Source: Chloroflexota bacterium (lineage in GTDB: Bacteria > Chloroflexota > Anaerolineae > Ardenticatenales > Ardenticatenaceae). Taken from it: a stretch of DNA of 11,387 nucleotides. Under the pieces are notes generated by a model. The model ran no database searches, had not been told where the DNA came from, and saw only the letters and a program-made list of their open reading frames with translations. Location: positions 1 through 11,387 of the forward strand of contig DOUV01000317.1 in the NCBI GenBank assembly GCA_003520455.1. Direction: 5' to 3'. Positions 4,331 to 11,387 of the stretch are shown here, piece by piece. Made by a program: the position numbers and the translations under genes. Every line of letters starts with the position of its first letter. Position 1 is the stretch's first letter.

Positions 4331-7168
4331 ATGTCTTCTCCGGCCCCGTTCGTTCGACGCCGACAGGTCGTTACCCTTGTCGCTATCCTTATTGTCTCGT
4401 TCGCAAACTTACCGGGCGGTACCCAGCCCGCGCAGGCTGTATCGACAACCATTGTCATTCGCCAAGTGTATGGTGGTGGCGGCAACGCTGGCGCACCATA
4501 CACTCACGACTTTATCGAACTGTTCAACCGTGGCGCCGCAAGGGTGTCGCTGGCAGGGTGGTCGGTGCAGTATGCCAGCACTACAGGGAACTTTGGTTCG
4601 GGGAGTACTTTGATCACTCCGCTATCAGGCTCGCTCGCCCCGGGACAGTATCTGCTGATTCAGGAGGCACAAGGGAGCGGCGGAAACGCTCCTTTGCCCG
4701 CTCCAGATGTAATTGACAGCACGCCCATCAATATGAGTGCTACCGGAGGCAAGGTGGCGCTGACCAATACAACGACTCCATTGGGCTGTAACGGTGGGTC
4801 CACCCCCTGCCCTCCCACTGCTTTGGCCGCGATCGTCGACCTCGTTGGCTATGACGGGGCGACTTTTTTTGAGGGCTCTGGCGCGGCTCCTGCAGGAAGC
4901 AATACGGCTGCTGTCCTTCGCGCTTCGAATGGTTGCACGGACACGGATAACAATGCCGCCGACTTCACGACGGGCGCTCCGATTCCGCGCACTACTGCCT
5001 CGCCGCTGAATCCTTGCAGTATCGATGCTGCCCCCACCGTCTCCGGCACCACCCCTGCCGTCGGTGCAGCCGATGTGGCCCATGACGCCAACATCTCGAT
5101 CACCTTTAGCGAACCTGTGAACGTGGCCGGCAGCTGGTTCACCATCGCCTGCACGAGCAGCGGCGCCCACCCGGCGACTTTCAGCGGCGGTCCGGCAGGA
5201 TTCCTGCTGGACCCGGACGCCGACTTCTCCAATAACGAGAGCTGCACGGTGACTATCCTCGCGAGCCAGGTGACCGACCAGGACAGCGATGATCCCCCGG
5301 ACAACATGGTGGCGAACTACACCTTCGGCTTTACCACCGCCGACGTTCAGATCTGCGGCGACCCGGCCACGCTCATCCATACGATTCAAGGGAGCGGCAC
5401 AACCAGCCCAATAAACGGCACGCCTGATTTCATCATCGAAGGTGTGGTGGTTGGCGACTATCAGAACATCTCGACCGAACTCAGTGGCTTTTATGTGCAA
5501 GAAGAAGACGCCGATGCGGATGCCAATCCACTGACGTCCGAGGGCATCTTCGTCTTCGACAACAACTTTGGCGTTGACGTGAACGCCGGCGATGTCGTGC
5601 GCGTCCACGGCAAGGTCAGCGAGTTTTCCAGCCTCACCGAACTGAACAATGTGAGCGGTGTCCAGGTATGCAGCAGTGGCGCGAGCGTGACACCGCCGGC
5701 CGTCAGCCTGCCGGTTGCCACCCTCTCCGATTGGGAACGCTATGAAGGCATGCTGGTGAGTTTCCCGCAAGAACTGACCGTCACGGAGAACTTTAGCCTG
5801 GGCCGCTTCGGCTCGGTCGATCTCTCCGGCGCCGGTCGGCTCGCTAACCCGACCAACGTCAGCACCCCGGGTGCCGCCGCCATTGCGCTGCAGGACTTGA
5901 ACAATCGTAATCGCATCATCCTGGACGATGCCAACAACCAGCAGAACACCGACCCTACTCGCTATCCCGCCGGCGGACTGAGTGCGTCCAACACGCTGCG
6001 CACCGGGTACACCGTCAATAATCTGACAGGCGTGCTCGACCAGCGCTTTGGCCCTTACCGCGTCCAACCTGTTGGACCGATCACCGTCAACGTGGCGAGC
6101 AACCCGCGCTCAGCCGCGCCCGGCCCCGTTGGCGGCACGGTCAAAGTCGCCAGCTTCAACGTCCTGAACTACTTCAACGGCGATGGGCTGAGCGGCGGCT
6201 TCCCAACCTCGCGTGGTGCCGACTCGTCATTTGAGTTCAATCACCAGCGCGACAAAATCATCAGCGCGATGAGCACGATGAATGCCGATATCGTCGGGCT
6301 GATGGAGATAGAGAATGATGCGCCGCCCAACAGCGCGATTGAAGACCTGGTCGCCGGTCTGAACGCGGCCGCCGGGACGGAAGCCTATGCCTTCATCAAC
6401 ACGGAGATCATCGGTGGTGACGAAATCCGCGTGGCGCTCATCTACAAGCTGGTCACTGTCACACCGGTCGGTAACTACGCGATCTTGAACTCGTCGGTGG
6501 ACCCACTGTTCAACGACTCCAAGAATCGACCCAGCCTGGCTCAGACCTTCGCGCGGAATGCAACGGGCGCCAGGTTCACGGTCGTTGTCAGTCATCTAAA
6601 ATCGAAGGGGTCTGGCTGTGATGATGTGGGCGATCCCGACACGGGTGACGGGCAGGGTAACTGCAACCTCACTCGAAAGAACGCCGCGATCGCTTTGACC
6701 AACTGGCTGGCGACCGATCCCACCGGCAGCGGCGACCCCGACGTCCTCATCATCGGCGACATGAATTCGTACGCCCTGGAAGACCCGATCACCGCGATCA
6801 AGCGTGCGGGCTACACCAACCTGATCGATTCGTTTCTCGGTGCCGGCACCTACTCCTTTGTCTTCCAGGGCCAGTCGGGCTATCTCGATCACGCCTTCTC
6901 GAGCCCTGGCCTGACTTCGCAGGTGGCCGGGGTAACCGAGTGGCACATAAACGCCGATGAGCCGGTTGTGCTCGACTACAATGTCGAGTTGAAGTCGGCC
7001 AATCAGATCAACACTTTCTACGACCCCGGCCCGTACCGTGCCTCCGACCATGACCCTGTCATCGTCGGGCTGGATCTGAACGCGCCTCTGGCTGTTACCA
7101 GAATCAACCTGCCCTACGTCGCGAATGAAGGCGGCTTACTCCCCCTCGCCGCCCCGGCGGGACAGTGA
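4331..7168 (+). CDS. Secreted multidomain nuclease (LTD, Ig-like, OB-like and EEP domains; COG2374/ExeM type)
   Basis: The 945-residue protein starts with a Sec signal peptide: a basic stretch with RRR, hydrophobic VVTLVAILIVSFANL and an A-Q-A cleavage site near residue 36. A lamin-tail domain follows (about 38-230; starts IRQVYGGGGNAGAPYTHDFI and ends GAPIPRTTASPLNPC), then an Ig-like Big_5-type domain (about 235-338; PTVSGTTPAVGAADV, ITFSEPV). An OB-like region of extracellular nucleases spans about 339-590 (PDFIIEGVVVGDYQN, GFYVQEEDADADANP, GDVVRVHGKVSEF). The catalytic endonuclease/exonuclease/phosphatase domain is at about 603-912, with VASFNVLNYF, the metal-binding glutamate in GLMEIEN (about 656), VVSHLKSKG, GDMNSY, GYLDHAF and SDHDPV. 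All key residues are present, so activity is expected, probably divalent-metal-dependent cleavage of extracellular DNA or RNA. The C-terminus ends in LPYVANEGGLLPLAAPAGQ, which looks like the start of a PKD-like domain cut off by a frame break. Codon use in the first 700 bases is less GC3-rich than in the rest. Confidence 0.9.
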   Translation: MSSPAPFVRRRQVVTLVAILIVSFANLPGGTQPAQAVSTTIVIRQVYGGGGNAGAPYTHDFIELFNRGAARVSLAGWSVQYASTTGNFGSGSTLITPLSGSLAPGQYLLIQEAQGSGGNAPLPAPDVIDSTPINMSATGGKVALTNTTTPLGCNGGSTPCPPTALAAIVDLVGYDGATFFEGSGAAPAGSNTAAVLRASNGCTDTDNNAADFTTGAPIPRTTASPLNPCSIDAAPTVSGTTPAVGAADVAHDANISITFSEPVNVAGSWFTIACTSSGAHPATFSGGPAGFLLDPDADFSNNESCTVTILASQVTDQDSDDPPDNMVANYTFGFTTADVQICGDPATLIHTIQGSGTTSPINGTPDFIIEGVVVGDYQNISTELSGFYVQEEDADADANPLTSEGIFVFDNNFGVDVNAGDVVRVHGKVSEFSSLTELNNVSGVQVCSSGASVTPPAVSLPVATLSDWERYEGMLVSFPQELTVTENFSLGRFGSVDLSGAGRLANPTNVSTPGAAAIALQDLNNRNRIILDDANNQQNTDPTRYPAGGLSASNTLRTGYTVNNLTGVLDQRFGPYRVQPVGPITVNVASNPRSAAPGPVGGTVKVASFNVLNYFNGDGLSGGFPTSRGADSSFEFNHQRDKIISAMSTMNADIVGLMEIENDAPPNSAIEDLVAGLNAAAGTEAYAFINTEIIGGDEIRVALIYKLVTVTPVGNYAILNSSVDPLFNDSKNRPSLAQTFARNATGARFTVVVSHLKSKGSGCDDVGDPDTGDGQGNCNLTRKNAAIALTNWLATDPTGSGDPDVLIIGDMNSYALEDPITAIKRAGYTNLIDSFLGAGTYSFVFQGQSGYLDHAFSSPGLTSQVAGVTEWHINADEPVVLDYNVELKSANQINTFYDPGPYRASDHDPVIVGLDLNAPLAVTRINLPYVANEGGLLPLAAPAGQ

Positions 7169-7313
7169 TCGACACCGGGACCTCGACGACAACCGGCCCC
7201 GTCGAGGTCCCGGGCCAGAGCATGGCATGCTTCCCGGCAACGCTCAGTGCCCTAGGCACTTATACCATCAGCCTTCAAGTGGGCGACGACGGCGGCCTCA
7301 CCGCCGCCGATCG
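7105..7313 (+). pseudogene. Decayed PKD-like C-terminal module, out of frame
   Basis: The nuclease frame ends LPYVANEGGLLPLAAPAGQ-stop, like the first strands of a PKD/Ig-type repeat (PYxVxEGGxxxLxAxG). Beyond the stop, one other frame reads RDLDDN (about 7176-7193). The third frame then reads GPVEVPGQS and, further on, GTYTISLQVGDDGGLTAAD (about 7195-7311), which is how such a repeat normally ends. Together the pieces follow the usual order of a PKD-like domain with at least two frame changes and probably a small internal deletion. It may be a real decayed domain or base-call errors near the strong hairpin at 7175-7213. Similarity stops at about 7311, where antisense sequence of the ATPase gene takes over. 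Confidence 0.55.
7175..7213. other. 14-bp perfect hairpin between convergent genes
   Basis: CCGGGACCTCGACG (7175-7188) and CGTCGAGGTCCCGG (7200-7213) are exact reverse complements around an 11-base loop. The element begins 6 bases after the nuclease stop and lies between the 3' ends of two convergent transcription units, so it may slow or stop RNA polymerase from either side. It lacks a T-run on either strand, so it is not a classical intrinsic terminator. The arms also encode parts of the decayed PKD-like module. Confidence 0.6.
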
Positions 7314-8489
7314 TGGGGCACCCTCAGGCGACGTCTGGCGCTCATCCGGTGGAAGGAACGACATCGCATCGCTGCGCAGGCAGAGAGTGATCGGCTGCCC
7401 GACAGGTGGGAGGTCACGATCAGGAGTGGTGATTTCCCATTCGAGGATGGGGCCATCGCTGTGGCGGGTTGCCAGTCGGTAGTGGCCGCCCCGAAACGAG
7501 CGCTCCACGACGATCCCGTGGACCACGTTCGGCTCGGTGCAGGTCTCGGCGACGGGCCGGGCGGCCTCAGGCCGAATGAGGAGGAGAACGTGCGGAGCGG
7601 CCTCGGGGAGCGGCGCCCCGCACGTCACCTCCAACTCCCCCAATGGCGTCGCAACGCGGAGAGGCGACTGTTTGGGTTCACCCGGCCGCCCGGCGCCAAC
7701 GATCGTGCTGGGCAGGAGGTTGGTGAGGCCGAAGAAGCGCGCCGCAAACTGGCTGGCCGGTTGGCGGTAGACCTGTTCGGGACTGCCAACCTGGACGATT
7801 TCCCCCTCGTGCAGGAGCACAATCCTGTCGCTGACGGCGAAGGCCTCTTGCTGATCGTGCGTCACGTAGATCGCTGTCATTCCAATTTCCGTGAGGATCT
7901 GGCGGAGTTCATCCATCAAGCGCTCGCGCAGCGTTCGATCAAGCGACCCCAGAGGTTCATCCAACATCAGCAGCCGCGGCTTGGGGGCCAGGCTGCGAGC
8001 CAGGGCAACCCGTTGCTGCTCGCCACCGCTGAGCTCGAAGATGTCGCGGTCGCCGTAACCACTCAAGCCAACGAGTTCCAGCATCTCGCTCACGCGCGCC
8101 TCGATCTCGGGGCGGGGGAGGCTCTGCATGCGCAGGCCGAAGGCAATATTCTCGGCGACGGTTCGGTGCGGGAAGAGGGCAAATTGCTGGAACATCAGGC
8201 CAAAGCCCCGGCGATGGACGGGGAGAGCGGTGATATCGTGGCCGTCGAAGATGATTGCGCCGGCTTCGGGAACCTCGAGGCCGGCGATGCAGCGCAGCAG
8301 CGTGCTCTTGCCACTCCCACTCGGGCCGAGCAGGCAGACAATCTCGCCCTCACAGACTTCCAGCGAGACGTCGCGCAGCGCGACGAAACCGTTGTAGCGT
8401 TTCCAGAGGTTGTGGATTTGGAGGAGCGGGCTCAACGGTCTCTCCGTGCGTCGACGCTCGGTGGGGAGAGTGCCTCCCTCGAGCACCAT
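7275..8489 (-). CDS. thiQ: Thiamine ABC transporter ATP-binding protein
   Basis: This is the nucleotide-binding subunit that powers the importer, sitting on the inner face of the membrane with the fused permease. All catalytic motifs are intact in the 404-residue product: Walker A GPSGSGKST (55-63), Q-loop FQQF (about 100-103), signature LSGGEQQR (153-160), Walker B LLMLDEP (173-179) and the switch histidine in VTHDQ (H211). A C-terminal regulatory region of TOBE type follows (about 255-380). This makes it much longer than E. coli ThiQ and like FbpC/PotA-type ATPases; substrate assignment therefore rests on the adjacent ThiB homologue. ATG 8489 overlaps the permease stop by one base (TGATG), indicating translational coupling; a TTG one codon upstream is less likely. 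The final residues SAAVRPPSSPT are read from the opposite strand of the PKD-like remnant, so the natural C-terminus may have been replaced at a rearrangement junction. Confidence 0.88.
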   Translation of the reverse strand: MVLEGGTLPTERRRTERPLSPLLQIHNLWKRYNGFVALRDVSLEVCEGEIVCLLGPSGSGKSTLLRCIAGLEVPEAGAIIFDGHDITALPVHRRGFGLMFQQFALFPHRTVAENIAFGLRMQSLPRPEIEARVSEMLELVGLSGYGDRDIFELSGGEQQRVALARSLAPKPRLLMLDEPLGSLDRTLRERLMDELRQILTEIGMTAIYVTHDQQEAFAVSDRIVLLHEGEIVQVGSPEQVYRQPASQFAARFFGLTNLLPSTIVGAGRPGEPKQSPLRVATPLGELEVTCGAPLPEAAPHVLLLIRPEAARPVAETCTEPNVVHGIVVERSFRGGHYRLATRHSDGPILEWEITTPDRDLPPVGQPITLCLRSDAMSFLPPDERQTSPEGAPRSAAVRPPSSPT

Positions 8490-10210
8490 CAAAATTCTCC
8501 CACGTCCTCGTAACGCAACCGCTCGATCAGAAAGAAGCCGACAGCGGTCACGAGCATCAACAGGCTGCTCATCGCGAGTGCCTGGGCATAATTGCGGGCG
8601 CCGGGCTGGCCCAAAAAGCGGAAAATCACAATGGGCATCGTGGGTGTCTCCGGGCGTGCGATCAGGGATGTCGCGCCGAACTCACCCATCGAGACGGCGA
8701 ACGCAAACACGGCGCCAACGAGCAGCGCGCGCCCGACGATTGGGAGATCCACCTCGCGCAACACACGGGCCGGGGCGGCGCCCAGCACCCCCGCAGCCTC
8801 GCGCAGCGCCGGGTTGATGCCTCGCAGCACCGGAAGCAGAGTCCGGACCACGAACGGGAAGGCGACGAGCGTGTGGGCCAGTGGGATCAGGATCGGCGAG
8901 GCCCGGAGGTTCAGTGGCGGTTCGTCCAGGGCGATGATGTAGCCGAAGCCGAGCGTCACGGCTGAGGTGCCGAGCGGGAGCATGAAGAGGGGGTCGAGGA
9001 GGCGCCGCAGCCCCGGCGCGCCGGCACCCAGGCCGCGGGGCGGCGTCAGGAAGTAGGCGCTGATGGTGCCGATACCCAGGCTCAGCACCAATGTGAGCAG
9101 AGCAAAGGTCACCGAGTTGCGAATGGCGGTGGTGGGTGGAACGAAGAAGATGCTGCGGGTCGGGTTCTCCGTCAGAGCCTGGTAGGCTCGTAGCGAGACA
9201 CCGCTGCTCAGCACGGTCAGACTGCGCGCCACCAGGGCCAGCAGCGGCGCGAGGACCATCCCGACCACCAGGCCGACCGCCCCCAGAACGTAGAGCCGCT
9301 CGCGCCAGGTGTGGAGCACTCGCTGGAGAGTCGTCTGAGCTCGGAAGGTGAGCGGAACCGTCGTGCGCTCCTGCAGTTCGGTGTAAATCGTCATGATCAA
9401 AAAGGTGGCAACCATCTGGAGGATCGAGAGGGTCGCTGCCAGGGGCAGGTTAAAGAGATTGACTGTCTGGCGGTAGACCTCGACCTCGATGGTGGCCAGG
9501 CGCGGGCCGCCCAGAATCAAGATGATTCCAAAGCTGCTGAAGGTGAAGAGAAAGACCAACAGCGCCGCCGCTCCGATCGCCGGCATCAAGAGGGGCAGGG
9601 TGACCTCGCGAAAAACCCGGCGGCGGTTGGCACCGAGCACGGCGGCGGCCTCTTCGAGCCGCGGGTCGAGGTTGGCCCAGAAGCCCCCCACGATTCGAAC
9701 GATGATGGTGACGTTGTAGAAGGCGTGGGCCAACAGCACCAGCCAGATCGTCTGGTAAAGGTTGAGGGGCGGATGGTCAAGGCCAAGGAGGTTCATCAGC
9801 CAGAGATTGACGAACCCTGTCGGGCCGAGGAGTGCCAGGAAGGCCGTCGCCACGACCACCGAGGGCATTACAAACGGGACGGTCGTCAAGGCCCGGAGGA
9901 GATCCTTGCCCGGAAAGCGAAAACGAGCGAAGGCGTAGGCCGCCGGCAAGCCGAACAGCAGGGTCAAGGCGGTCGACGCGGTCGCCTGCCAGGTGGTAAA
10001 CCAGAGAACACCCAGGTAGTAGGGCCGCGAGAAGAGTTGTTGCAGCCCGCGCACGTCCAGGCGCCCTTCAGGGGCGAGGCTGATCTGGAAGATCGACAAA
10101 AGCGGATAGACGAAGAAGAGCAACAAGAACACGATGGGGATCAAGTAGAATCCCCACAGAATCAGGCGGAGGCGCGGCGCCCGTGGACGTATCGTCAGCG
10201 TTGCCGGCAT
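8489..10210 (-). CDS. thiP: Thiamine ABC transporter permease, two fused domains
   Basis: The 573-residue membrane protein forms the transport channel. It contains two homologous BPD_transp_1 halves, each with about six membrane segments, as in ThiP (and FbpB). The first segment is about residues 17-40 (LWGFYLIPIVFLLLFFVYPL). Each half has the EAA loop that docks on the ATPase: EEAAAVLGANRRRVFREVTL (186-205) and REAAGVLGAAPARVLREVDL (470-489). A hydrophilic linker at about 279-304 separates the halves. The length is slightly above E. coli ThiP (536). ATG 10210 is preceded by a weak GGGAA. The gene follows the binding-protein gene after 119 bases that hold a long palindromic element, and its stop overlaps the ATPase start. 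Iron transport is the alternative for this permease type, but the partner binding protein is ThiB-like. Confidence 0.88.
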   Translation of the reverse strand: MPATLTIRPRAPRLRLILWGFYLIPIVFLLLFFVYPLLSIFQISLAPEGRLDVRGLQQLFSRPYYLGVLWFTTWQATASTALTLLFGLPAAYAFARFRFPGKDLLRALTTVPFVMPSVVVATAFLALLGPTGFVNLWLMNLLGLDHPPLNLYQTIWLVLLAHAFYNVTIIVRIVGGFWANLDPRLEEAAAVLGANRRRVFREVTLPLLMPAIGAAALLVFLFTFSSFGIILILGGPRLATIEVEVYRQTVNLFNLPLAATLSILQMVATFLIMTIYTELQERTTVPLTFRAQTTLQRVLHTWRERLYVLGAVGLVVGMVLAPLLALVARSLTVLSSGVSLRAYQALTENPTRSIFFVPPTTAIRNSVTFALLTLVLSLGIGTISAYFLTPPRGLGAGAPGLRRLLDPLFMLPLGTSAVTLGFGYIIALDEPPLNLRASPILIPLAHTLVAFPFVVRTLLPVLRGINPALREAAGVLGAAPARVLREVDLPIVGRALLVGAVFAFAVSMGEFGATSLIARPETPTMPIVIFRFLGQPGARNYAQALAMSSLLMLVTAVGFFLIERLRYEDVGEF

Positions 10211-10255
10211 GCGATTCCCACAACAGGAAGGTTCGGGGGTATTCTCACGAGGGCA

Positions 10256-10315
10256 ACCACAGCGACACGGAGGTCACCGAGATTTTGCTCTGGATGTCCC
10301 CTGTGTCGCTGTGGT
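10256..10315. repeat. Palindromic repeat-like element between thiB and thiP
   Basis: Outer arms ACCACAGCGACAC (10256-10268) and GTGTCGCTGTGGT (10303-10315) pair perfectly over 13 bases, extended by a G-U and a G-C pair. Inner sequences GGTCACCGAGA (10272-10282) and TCTGGATGTCC (10289-10299) continue the stem with three mismatches around a small loop near TTTTGC. The whole is a 60-base imperfect palindrome. It resembles the ACCACAGAGACAC...GTGTCTCTGTGGT family of interspersed palindromes known to me from many bacterial genomes (recalled, not searched). As RNA from the minus-strand operon it would form a strong hairpin between the binding-protein and permease genes. Confidence 0.65.
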
Positions 10316-10329
10316 ACCACGCGGAGCGC

Positions 10330-11387
10330 CTATCGCAGAACGACGTCCGTCCAGCGTTCAATCCATACCTCGCGGTTTGCGTTGATAGCCTCGTAGCTGA
10401 CGTCGACCGGCGTCTCGGGAATCGCCGCGTACTTGACGAAGACCTCGGGCAGCGTCGCGCCGGGGTTGACCGGGAAGACAAACATCTGAAGCGGGATATC
10501 CTCCTGGAACGTTTGGCTGAGCATGAAGTCGATCAGCTTCTGAGCGAGCTCGGGATTCTTGGCGTTCCGGAGGACACCGGCGAACTCGATCTGGCGGAAA
10601 CAGGTCTCGTCGCCTGTGACCGCCGCCGTGGGGGCCTCTGCAGGCTGGGGCTCGGCAAAGTAGACCTCGGCAGGCGGGCTGGACGCGTAGCTCACCACGA
10701 TCGGGCGAGACCCTTTGCCACTCCCGCCGCTGAACTGTCCGTAGTAGGCGTCCTCCCAACCATCGGTCACCAGAACGTCGTTGGCCTGCAGTTGGCGCCA
10801 ATAGTCCTCCCAGCCAGTCTCACCGAAGTGACCGACCGTTGTGATCAAGAAGGAGAGGCCGGGTGAGGAGGTGGCCGGATTTTCGACCACCGTCAGCCCC
10901 TTATACTCGGGCTTGATCAGGTCCTCGAGCGAGGCCGGGGGGGCGAGGCTCTTCTCTTTGAAGAAACTCTTGTCATAGTTCAGGCAGACGTCGCCGTAAT
11001 CAATCGGGGTGACACGATGCTGCGGATCGAGTTGAAACTTCTCCGGTACGGCGTCGAGTCCTTGAGCGTTGTAGGGCACGAAGAGATCGTTCTCGAGCGC
11101 ACGTCCGAGGAAGGTGTTGTCCACTCCGAAGAAGGCGTCTGCGAGGGGGTTCTCTTTGCTGAGGATCGCCTGGTTGAGTGCTGCGCCTGCATCGCCGGCT
11201 TTGATGACCTCAAGCCTGGTATTGTTGGCGCTCTCGAAAGCGCGGACGACCTCCTCACTGACGTTGAAGCTATCATGCGTCATCAAGCGTACAACAGAGG
11301 TGGCCGCGGTCGTCGGTTGGGCAGCCGTCGCCGGGGGGGCGGTCGACGTGGGCGGAGGCGAAGTCGGCGATGGAGCGGTCGCCGTCG
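10330..11387 (-). CDS. thiB: Thiamine-binding periplasmic (lipo)protein, 5' end off the right edge
   Basis: This is the solute-binding component that captures thiamine outside the membrane and delivers it to the permease. The frame is open to the window edge, so the start and signal sequence are not visible. The first visible residues are a low-complexity Thr/Pro/Ala/Ser linker (about bases 11296-11385), typical of a lipoprotein tethered outside the cell. The mature domain then begins VVRLMTHDSFNVSEEVVRAF, the LTVYTYDSF-like opening of ThiB. Other ThiB-like segments are DAFFGVDNTFLGRAL, VTPIDYGDVCLNYDKSFF, NPATSSPGLSFL, VTDGWEDAYYG (compare TKGWSEAY in E. coli ThiB, from memory), VVSYASSPPAEVYFAE and FPVNPGATLPEVF. 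The gene ends in TAG at 10330-10332. Any TPP riboswitch or promoter for this operon would lie beyond the edge. Related iron-binding proteins (FbpA) are the main alternative, but the motif order fits ThiB better. Confidence 0.88.
   Translation of the reverse strand, partial: TATAPSPTSPPPTSTAPPATAAQPTTAATSVVRLMTHDSFNVSEEVVRAFESANNTRLEVIKAGDAGAALNQAILSKENPLADAFFGVDNTFLGRALENDLFVPYNAQGLDAVPEKFQLDPQHRVTPIDYGDVCLNYDKSFFKEKSLAPPASLEDLIKPEYKGLTVVENPATSSPGLSFLITTVGHFGETGWEDYWRQLQANDVLVTDGWEDAYYGQFSGGSGKGSRPIVVSYASSPPAEVYFAEPQPAEAPTAAVTGDETCFRQIEFAGVLRNAKNPELAQKLIDFMLSQTFQEDIPLQMFVFPVNPGATLPEVFVKYAAIPETPVDVSYEAINANREVWIERWTDVVLR

Noticed and set aside
4625..6067. Minus-strand open frame (480 codons) opposite the nuclease gene
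   Set aside because: No recognisable domain, and the plus strand carries coherent LTD, Ig-like and OB-like domains over the same bases.
7125..8513. Long plus-strand open frame (462 codons) opposite the ATPase gene
   Set aside because: It is antisense to a gene with every ABC ATPase motif, its product has no recognisable domain, and such mirror frames are common in GC-rich DNA.
9311..10396. Long plus-strand open frame (361 codons) opposite the permease gene
   Set aside because: The product is rich in E, Q, R and G without a domain, as expected from the complement of a hydrophobic membrane protein; the permease motifs on the minus strand are clear.

Overview
The window is GC-rich bacterial chromosomal DNA that looks origin-proximal. 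Its left end carries the 3' part of parB, an S-adenosylmethionine methyltransferase, dnaN (sliding clamp) and two parS centromere sites, one with a single mismatch to the 16-base consensus and one perfect. The secreted LTD/Ig-like/nuclease protein, the decayed PKD-like module and the Thr/Pro-rich lipoprotein-type linker are reminiscent of Chloroflexota (Chloroflexia or Thermomicrobia-like). That assignment is an inference from style of proteins, not a proof.

Layout. (1) 1-2785, plus strand: parB (cut by the left edge), a methyltransferase with a C-terminal zinc ribbon, then dnaN. The first parS overlaps the methyltransferase stop codon. A rho-independent terminator follows dnaN. (2) 2857-3532, plus strand: a perfect parS immediately ahead of thiamine pyrophosphokinase. 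(3) 3533-4330: about 800 bases without a recognisable gene, holding a good extended -10 promoter and a run of four adjacent hairpins. (4) 4331-7168, plus strand: a large secreted nuclease of the COG2374/ExeM type (signal peptide, lamin-tail domain, Ig-like domain, OB-like region, endonuclease/exonuclease/phosphatase domain). Its stop is followed by an out-of-frame PKD-like remnant and a 14-bp perfect hairpin. (5) 7275-11387, minus strand: a thiBPQ-type thiamine ABC importer (binding lipoprotein cut by the right edge, fused 12-TM permease, ATPase). A palindromic repeat-like element lies between the binding protein and permease genes.

How the genes fit together. ParB would load at the two parS sites beside its own gene and spread over the dnaN region. 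The thiamine importer and thiamine pyrophosphokinase together make a salvage route: ThiB captures external thiamine, ThiP/ThiQ import it, and the kinase converts it to thiamine diphosphate. The secreted nuclease lies between these two halves and may serve extracellular nucleic-acid or phosphate scavenging. No mobile element, CRISPR array, tRNA or rRNA was found. No wholly new system is evident; the points most worth a second look are the parS placement, the structured leader at 3858-4008, the decayed PKD junction at 7105-7330 and the palindromic element at 10256-10315.
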